Shown here: piece after piece, positions 57,057-64,000 of the stretch
Numbering within the stretch: the first letter of the stretch is position 1
How the letters are laid out: every line of letters starts with the position of its first letter
Assembly (NCBI RefSeq): GCF_003573695.1
Contig: NC_039364.1
Span: 69,088,256 to 69,152,255, forward strand
Direction of reading: 5' to 3'
Source: Papaver somniferum
Taxonomy: Eukaryota > Streptophyta > Magnoliopsida > Ranunculales > Papaveraceae
Length of the DNA stretch: 64,000 nucleotides
Translations under genes and position numbers: made by a program
Notes under the pieces: model-generated
The model's input: only the letters and a program-made list of their open reading frames with translations
Told to the model about the DNA's origin: nothing
Database searches by the model: none

Positions 57057-59126
57057 TGAAAAAGCGGGGGTCTAACAATACCACCCAATATTTCGCTTAA
57101 CAATCTGTATGAACTAACTCTGAAATACTTTATAGAAACTCAAATAGACAGTCAGACTCAATCTAGGTAAAAGTATCTCAAGGATTTAATATCTCTCTCT
57201 TGTTTTGATTTACTAAGGCTAATAGAAATCAGCGAGTCCTAATCAAACACAAGGAATAACTTGGACGGTACCAAAGACCAATGTCCAAGGATCAATCAAT
57301 AACAATCAAACAACCAAAGGTTGGATTATACTAATTGATCTATACGCACAACCTGTATTATTTCAATTATAAAGATAAACAATATAATGCGGAAACTGAA
57401 ATAACACAGACACCAAAAATTTTGTTAACGAGTGAATACACACTGTATTAAGCCGCTGCAGACACTAGCCTACTCCAAGCTAACTTCGGACTAGACTATA
57501 GTTGAACCCCAATCAGTCTCCCACTGATCCAAGGTACAGTTATACTCCCTACGCCTCTGATACCAGCAGGATACTGCGAACTTGATTCCCTTAGCTGATC
57601 TCACCCACAACTAAGAGTTGCTACGACCCAAAATCGCAGGCTTTAACAATAAACAAATTTGTGTCACACAGAAAAGTCTATCAAAGGATCAATTTGTCTC
57701 CCACAAAAAAACCCTAAAGTTTTTGTTCCTTCTTTTGATAATAATAAAGGTGAACAGGAACCAATTGATAATCCGGTCTTATATTCCCGAAGAACAACCT
57801 AGATTAATCAATCACCTCACAACAATCTTAATCGTATGGTAGAGAAACAAGATGTCGTGGAATCAAAAACAATGAGACGAAGGTGTTTTTGATTACTTTT
57901 TATACTTGCCTATCGGAGAAATCAAACAATCTCTAGCCAATCAATATGATTGTACTATTACGATATAAGATGCAAGATCGGATCACACAACTACGATAAA
58001 AGTAGTATCGGTCTGGCTTCACAATCCCAATGAAGTCTTCAAGTCGTTAACCTGGTTTTAGAAGAAGAAAACCAAAGGTTAAAGGAGAACGGACTCTAGC
58101 ACGCAAACTAGTAGCACACATAAGGTGTGGGGATTAGTTTTGCAGAGTTGCTAGATGTCCCCTTATATAGTCTTTCAAATTAGGGTTTTGCCTTAGTTAC
58201 AAAGCAATCAATATCCCCCGTTAGATGAAAACCTGATTTAGATTCAAGCTAATATTTCCCAACCATTAGATCGAAAACTTAGCTTGTCATACACAAATGA
58301 CTGTACGCTTCCAGGTTTGTAAGCCGTACCCAAACGTGTACATTGTTGGTTCAACAATAGTTTACCAAAAAGGTTAACCATAAGAGCATTTCACAACCAT
58401 GTTCTTCTTCACCATAACTAGTTCAAATGACTCAAATGAACTAGTTAAGAGAGTTGTTCAATTGCAAGGAAATCTTATGTAACTATACAAGACACAATTG
58501 AAGCAAAGATGATTTGATTCACAAGAATCGGTTCATGAACTTTAATAGGCATGGTTTGCAAAAGCATTCCTTAGTCTTTTAAGATTAAGTTCAGAGATCA
58601 TCTTTAGATATATAACCTTCTCAAGTTCGCAGACTAGGTTCGCGGACTTAAAACACCGGACAGAGTTTACAAACTCCAGCAAAAATTCTAGGGTTTGATA
58701 ACTTCGCTGGTTCACGGACTGGGTTCACGGTCTGGGTTCGCAGACTTGGGTCACGCAAGTAGTTTGTCAACTCCAGCAGAAATTCTCGGGTTTGAGAACT
58801 TCGGCAGTTCGCGGACTGAGTTCTCAGACTTGGCACTTGCTACACTTCCGGTTCTCTTGATCAAAAAAGTTCAAGAACTTCGGTTCAAGGAATACATTGG
58901 TTATGTAATCTAAACTCTCATTCCAATCATTGAAACATTCTTAGAGGACGTTATATATTTGTTACACCATTTCTCGTTAAAGAAATTTTAAAGGTGATTG
59001 AAACATTTATGTCTTTCGTCACTAGGTAAAGATAAACTTGGTGGAAGCGAAAAGCTTACGAACACATATTTCGAGATATAGATAGGCGAGGTATACTCGG
59101 CTCGAAATACCAAATGTGTATGATCT

Positions 59127-59161
<35 letters not shown>

Positions 59162-59452
59162 TATGACTTTTTTCTCAAAGAGTAGGAGATATAATAGATA
59201 GACTTTTGAGTGACAGATAAGTTCAAGTCTCCACAATCCTTTTTGTCGAGAAGTTCAACCGGTTCCTTGAGTAGTCCTTCTACTTGTATGATGAATCGCC
59301 ATGAAGTCCTTGAGCTCAAAAACACTTACTATCCTAGTCCGAGACTTAGCTATAAGAGACTAGAAATCAAGACTTATAGTTTTGATCACTAACATTTACA
59401 AACATGCTTGAGATAGCAACGCATGCGAGTTCGACCGAGCAGTGCTCTAACA
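57057..59452 (-). repeat. 3' LTR of B
   Basis: On the '-' strand from TGTTAGAGCACTGCTCGG to GCTTTTTCA. Same family as the A LTRs. It includes a (TA)n run at 59131-59159. Confidence 0.9.
59131..59159. repeat. (TA)14 microsatellite
   Basis: Uninterrupted TA repeats inside the B LTR, absent from the A LTRs. Confidence 0.9.
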
Positions 59453-61009
59453 ATCTCCCCCTTTGTCAATTTTAGTGACAAAACTATTAATACATATGGA
59501 ATACAAAAAAGATAATGAAACTTTAGTAGATCCTATTCCACATGTCTAATCTTCATCATTCCTCGAAATCTTCGTCACTTCCAAGTACTCCAATGATCCC
59601 AAAGGTTGTAAGTTTAGCACCATCGTTGTTGAAGATCCGTAGCTATAACAATGAGAAAGCATCGGTCTCGATCATTGTTATACAGTGTCATAGTATTATT
59701 ACACAGTGTCAAAGCTCAATTGTATCACAACTTCAACAATAATACTAAGGTGATATGTATCACTCCCCCTTAGTCAATACTCCATGTCACACGAAAACCA
59801 CTCCCCCTTACACAATGATCTGAAAACCATATGTATTTGTAGTGTGAACTACTTATTAATTCTCCCCCTTTTTGTCAATAAAATTGGCAAAGGTACAAGA
59901 ACGGGTTCATAATGAAATTTCCGTAAGAGACATTTCATGACTGAGAGAAAGAAACACACATCATCTTATTTAGATGCAATCATATAGCCGAAGCTAACAA
60001 CATTCATCAAGGAGTTTAAAGATACAAGAAAACCCCTCTAAAATTCCACAGCCTCACACCCCTCAAGATATGACCATCAAGCACAAGTTCAAAAGAACTC
60101 TCCCCCATTTGATGTCATTCCCGAAAGAACAACAATGAGCGACCTTAAATTCAAGAGAAAAGAAGGATTTTTATTGTACACCAAAACCATGAGAATGATT
60201 TTTATATCCAAAACTCAATCAAATTAATCATAAGTAAACCCATGATTAATTTAATCGGAATACATAATCAAATTAAACACAAAAGTGATCAATTTAATTC
60301 ATTGTGCTCAACATAAGTAAACTTACGGAGCAACGAATAAGTTAAACATACAAGAGAGTGATTGGCTTTATCGTTCATATACTCAACACAAGAGAAACTT
60401 GTGGAGTAATAACTAAATAACCAACAAGATGATTAATTTAGTTCTAATATGCTCAACATAAAGTATCTTACGGAACAACCAACAAGGCTAATCAAAAATA
60501 ATTAACTTTGTCGTATCGTGCTCAACATAAGACACATTACGGAGCCTCACAGTAATACAAAAAGGATGGATCAATGAAGATCAATACCGTGGAATACACA
60601 AGGATTCATTCTTTTGCACAAGCATAGCAATAATCCTTGGATACAAAAGATTTTAACCTATCTTCCGTCAAAGATTGACAATATAGGCTTAACTTTTGTA
60701 TTTGTCAAAAGTCTGTTCATTCTTAAACCAATAAATGAATATTGATCATGAACGACTTTACTTTTGACAAAATATGGGACAACATAGTTCACGGACGTAA
60801 AAACCAATATCCCATATCAAATTACAATATAACGAATCATAAAGATTAAATACTGCAAAAACATCATCCTCCAAATTTTTTTAGAATTTTATACCAAAAA
60901 ACCTAAAAAAATAAACACAAGAAGATGAAAAATAATAGCTATGTGTAGTCACAATCATCGCTATTCAAAGCACTAGTTATTCTTCCAACTAAGCCAAAAA
61001 GAAGACATA
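59453..61009 (-). other. 3' non-coding interior of B
   Basis: Contains CTCCCCC tracts at about 59455, 59764, 59803, 59863 and 60101 (GGGGGAG on the '-' strand), matching those in A. From 60180 to 60550 a ~60-75-bp unit around GCTCAACATAAG...TTACGGAGCAA repeats about five times. No gene. Confidence 0.65.
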
Positions 61010-62044
61010 CTAGGCAACAAGCGTATCTTCTTCCTCATCGGAGGCACTCCAAGATGCTTTAATTGTGTTCAATTCTTTCTCGAGCTCGGGAAAATTCATT
61101 GCAACCAAAGACAATTGTTCTTGAACACACTTCACTCTTGAATCAACCTTACACACACCTTTATGAATTTTTTGAAGAAGGCTCATGGTAGTAGGGTCAC
61201 TAAAATCAAGAGAAGCGATTCTTTGTCGCTTGCAAGCATTTTCCCTTATGCGCCTAAAGGTACATGGACGAACCGGTTTGGGAACCCCAAGAGAGTTGCC
61301 AATTGAATCACACCCGCAATCACGAAAAATTTGACTAATCAAGCAAGGGTAACCCAACATCTTGACCGGTGAAGTCATCGAAATCATTTGAGAGATAATG
61401 AAACCACAAATATCGAGACTTGAAATACCCGAAACAAGGAAATAGACCAATTCCGCAAACTCGTGACTCCACCAAGAATTTTCAATTGTGGAGGGACAAA
61501 GATTGGGGATACCAAGTTTTCCAAAATCCATCAACGCAATACTAAGATCATTAGTAGGAAACTTTCCTTGACTCCAAATGACCTTCTTGCCACAAATTCC
61601 AACCGAGATATCATCACAAGATGGACGTTCATCACTTGGTCTAGGAAGCCGTATGTTCCCCAACTGGATTTTGGTAATCCTTGAAATTAATTCTCTATCA
61701 ACAAGAAACATTTCTCTACCAATCATGGATTTGAATTCCATCTTGTTGTAATCAACATCATGAATATTAGCATAGAAAATCCTTGTAAGAGAATCAAATC
61801 CTTGACCAAGACCATCAAAGATATTTCCAAGCTTGAATTTTTTAAAGCATACCAAATCCTCTTCATGCCCACTAGAAAAATCCAATTTCTTTTCTAGGAT
61901 GAAACCTTTTGAAGCAATCTTATCAAACACTCTAACACAAGAATCATCCACAAACCTAATTCTAAGAGAATTTTGGTCACAAGAAGAATTCAAGCTAGAG
62001 GTTTTTGGGTTTTTAAAACTCCTTTTAGTGCTTCTAGAATTCAT
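61010..62044 (-). CDS. Putative plant transposon protein (PF20167-like) of B
   Basis: An intact 344-codon ATG-started frame. It shows FVDDSCVRVFDKIASKGFILEK near the N-terminus and REMFLVDRELISRITKIQLG and RLPRPSDERP in the middle. A long WWSHEFAELVYFLVSGISSL segment and an acidic end (ASDEEEDTLVA) follow. This resembles the 'putative plant transposon protein' family found in many non-autonomous plant retroelements; its biochemical role is unknown. It sits where gag-pol would be. It is one of the few unbroken frames in the window, which suggests recent insertion or selection. Confidence 0.6.
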   Translation of the reverse strand: MNSRSTKRSFKNPKTSSLNSSCDQNSLRIRFVDDSCVRVFDKIASKGFILEKKLDFSSGHEEDLVCFKKFKLGNIFDGLGQGFDSLTRIFYANIHDVDYNKMEFKSMIGREMFLVDRELISRITKIQLGNIRLPRPSDERPSCDDISVGICGKKVIWSQGKFPTNDLSIALMDFGKLGIPNLCPSTIENSWWSHEFAELVYFLVSGISSLDICGFIISQMISMTSPVKMLGYPCLISQIFRDCGCDSIGNSLGVPKPVRPCTFRRIRENACKRQRIASLDFSDPTTMSLLQKIHKGVCKVDSRVKCVQEQLSLVAMNFPELEKELNTIKASWSASDEEEDTLVA

Positions 62045-62458
62045 CGTGGGACAAGAAATATGAGAGGATTAAGAGAAAATTACTTACTTAGATTGAATCT
62101 TGAACACCTTTCTTTCAATTTTTCCAATGAAGCTTCAAGGGTGTAAACACACAAAACCCTAGAATCACGTACGCGGACGGATAAAGAAGAAGACTAGGGT
62201 GCACGAACTTGTTCTTTATAAAGACCACACTTGGGCTTGGACCCGTTCATGAATCGCGACCTATATAAGAAAGATAGGATTTTATTAGCCAATTGCACAT
62301 TAAAGGTTATGCACTTTGTGACAACACACAGGTGAATGACAACAGATGCAATAGAAAGCTAAAATTGATATTTAATCACAATAACAAAACTGTACACAAC
62401 TCAAACCATTTTCTTGCCCCATTCCAAGATATATACAAATGGGGAATTGCCATAATTG

Positions 62459-62836
62459 TTACCAAGAGGCATAATGCGCAGAGGAATTCTCATGCGACAT
62501 TTCTGGTTGATATGTGTGAACAATCCTTGTAGTATAATCAAAGTAATGATGACAGTCTGGGCAGTTAGAGCTTTCTATCCTTCGTTTGTTCTGGCTAGAA
62601 AGAGGATACTTCCGATTTCTGGGTTGCATGGTATTAACAGATTCAACACATACATAACCCTTTTCGTAATGATTCTTAGACTTAACATATTTAAGTTTTT
62701 CTAAGAATTTAAAAACGCCTTCAAAAGTTATGAATAGATCTTTATCAATTGATCCACCACGATAGTATTCCTCAAAGAGATCAAGAGTTAGTCTAGTGAG
62801 GTTCCATATCCTTGAGCGTGTCGAGCGTTTTCTCAA
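62459..62836 (-). CDS. Hypothetical 125-aa protein of B
   Basis: A basic frame starting MRKRSTRSRIWNL, with one C-x2-C pair (NCPDCHHYFD). I do not recognise it. It precedes the 344-aa ORF in the same direction, about 410 bp upstream. It may be the remnant of a Gag-like N-terminus. Confidence 0.35.
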   Translation of the reverse strand: MRKRSTRSRIWNLTRLTLDLFEEYYRGGSIDKDLFITFEGVFKFLEKLKYVKSKNHYEKGYVCVESVNTMQPRNRKYPLSSQNKRRIESSNCPDCHHYFDYTTRIVHTYQPEMSHENSSAHYASW

Positions 62837-63074
62837 TCTTTCCTTCTTTTTATTTTTTCCTTTTGATTGATTCTTAACATCTAAATATTCCTTTTAGATG
62901 AAGTAAGATTATCATGAGAACCCAGAGGTTTTATCCATAATAATCTTTGAACAATCTTCAAGGAAATCTGGCGTACGCTACAGATGCCAAGAGCAAGTTT
63001 TCCAAAGAAATTTCCCATGGGATAATTTTTAAGGAACGAACAAACACAAACTTATTAGGTTTAAGGTGTTTGCC

Positions 63075-63089
63075 TGCTCTGATACCAAT
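63075..63089 (-). promoter_or_regulatory. Primer binding site of B
   Basis: On the '-' strand ATTGGTATCAGAGCA next to the LTR, the initiator tRNA-Met type. Confidence 0.88.
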
Positions 63090-64000
63090 TGAAAAAGCGG
63101 GGGTCTAACAACACACCCAATATTTCGCTTAGAAATCTGTATGGACTAACTCCGAAATACTTTCTAGAGACTCAACTAGACAGACAGACTTAATCTAGGT
63201 AAAAGTATCTCAATGAGTTAATATCTCTCTCTTGTTTTGATTTACTCAAGCTAATAGAAATCAGCGACTCCTAATCAAACACAAGGAATAACTTGGACGG
63301 TACCAAAGACCAATGTCCAAGGATCAATCAATAACAATCAAACAACCAAAGGTTGGATTATACTAATTGATGATCTATACGCACAACCTGTATTATTTCA
63401 ATTATAAAGAAAACAATATAATGCGAAAACTGAAATAACACAGACACCAGAAATTTTGTTAACGAGGAAACCGCAAATGCAGAAAAACCCCTGGACCTAG
63501 TCCAGATTGAATACACACTGTATTAAGCCGCTACAGACACTAGCCTACTCCAAGCTAACTTCGGACTGGACTATAGTTGAACCCCAATCAGTCTCCCACT
63601 GATCCAAGGTAAAGTTGTACTCCCTACGCCTCTGATCCCAGCAGGATACTGTGCACTTGATTCCTTTAGCTGATCTCACCCACAACTAAGAGTTGCTACG
63701 ACCCAAAATCGCAGGCTTTAATAATAAACAAATCTGTCTCACGGACAAGTCTATCAAAGGATCAATCTGTCTCCACAGAAAAACCCTAAAGTTTTTGTTC
63801 CTTCTTTTGATAATAATCAAGGTGAACAGGAACCAATTGATAATCCGGTCTTATATTCCCGAAGAAAAACCTAGATTAATCAATCACCTCACAACAATCT
63901 TAATCGTATGGTAGCGAAACAAGATGTCGTGGAATCACAAACAATGAGACGAAGGTGTTTTTGATTACTTTTTATACTTGCCTATCGGAGAAATCAAACA
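63090..64000 (-). repeat. 5' LTR of B, cut by window edge
   Basis: Repeats 57057 onward (TGAAAAAGCGGGGGTCTAAC). It retains a segment around 63470-63500 that the other B LTR lacks (near 57433). Confidence 0.9.

Larger units (their letters stand above)
57057..64000 (-). mobile_element. Non-autonomous SIRE-like Ty1/copia element B, right edge outside window
   Basis: Reverse-oriented relative of A: LTR 57057-59452, interior 59453-63089, second LTR from 63090 to the window end. The primer site (63075-63089, '-' strand) reads AATTGGTATCAGAGCA. Several CTCCCCCTT tracts lie next to the LTR at 59453. LTRs and the 3' interior match A, but the coding part differs: B carries a 344-aa ORF not found in A. 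There is no pol. It inserted into the LINE; the left flank is ATAAC, and the partner lies outside. Confidence 0.88.

Overview
The window looks like plant nuclear heterochromatin, most likely from a eudicot. It is AT-rich and consists almost entirely of transposable elements inserted into one another. I find no intact host gene, no functional rRNA or tRNA gene and no CRISPR array. Nearly every coding region is a broken transposon ORF.

Layout, left to right. (1) 1-9795: an Athila-lineage Ty3/gypsy retrotransposon, '+' strand. Its 5' LTR begins before the window. Its gag-pol is frameshifted, and the reverse transcriptase is split by ~410 bp that resemble a mitochondrial group II intron. (2) 9796-10576 and 18736-19470: two pieces of one Mutator-like (MULE) transposase gene with a C-terminal OTU-protease-like domain. 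They are separated by a full-length, non-autonomous Ty1/copia (SIRE-like) element, 'A' (10577-18735, TSD ATGAT). Removing A restores a continuous reading frame. (3) 19475-23041: MULE downstream DNA with GTTCGGC-type inverted and tandem repeats and a broken plant-mobile-domain (PMD/MAIN-like) gene on the '-' strand. (4) 23042-54840: an old non-autonomous LTR element, 'C', with two 1758-bp LTRs and a 736-bp interior. Its LTRs contain all of the following: element 'D' (23617-32192, TSD GACAT, an LTR-interior-LTR-interior-LTR tandem); an apparent solo LTR 'F' (34758-43201, TSD TCAGG) that carries element 'G' (37055-42020, TSD AGAAT); and a Helitron 'H' (43390-53906) that carries a Stowaway-like MITE and a gag-only Ty3-like element 'E' (45974-53334, '-' strand). 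(5) 55330-57056: a decayed LINE. (6) 57057-64000: a second SIRE-like element, 'B', on the '-' strand, running off the right edge. It has the same LTR family as A but a different internal ORF.

The nesting gives a relative history. C is oldest (LTRs differ by very roughly 7-10% by eye). A is about 8% over the 310 bp I compared, G and Athila-1 about 4%, and D and E about 2-3%. The non-autonomous elements presumably depend on proteins from relatives elsewhere. Athila-1, D and E share short non-coding signals near their 3' ends: a hairpin with an AGGA loop followed by a G-rich polypurine tract, and a 3' untranslated block. This suggests they share a replication machinery. The most unusual items are five tRNA-like modules (A box and B box at tRNA spacing) in tandem in G, the organelle-like insert in the Athila RT, the hairpin/polypurine motif shared by three families, and a related acidic protein of unknown function in D and E.
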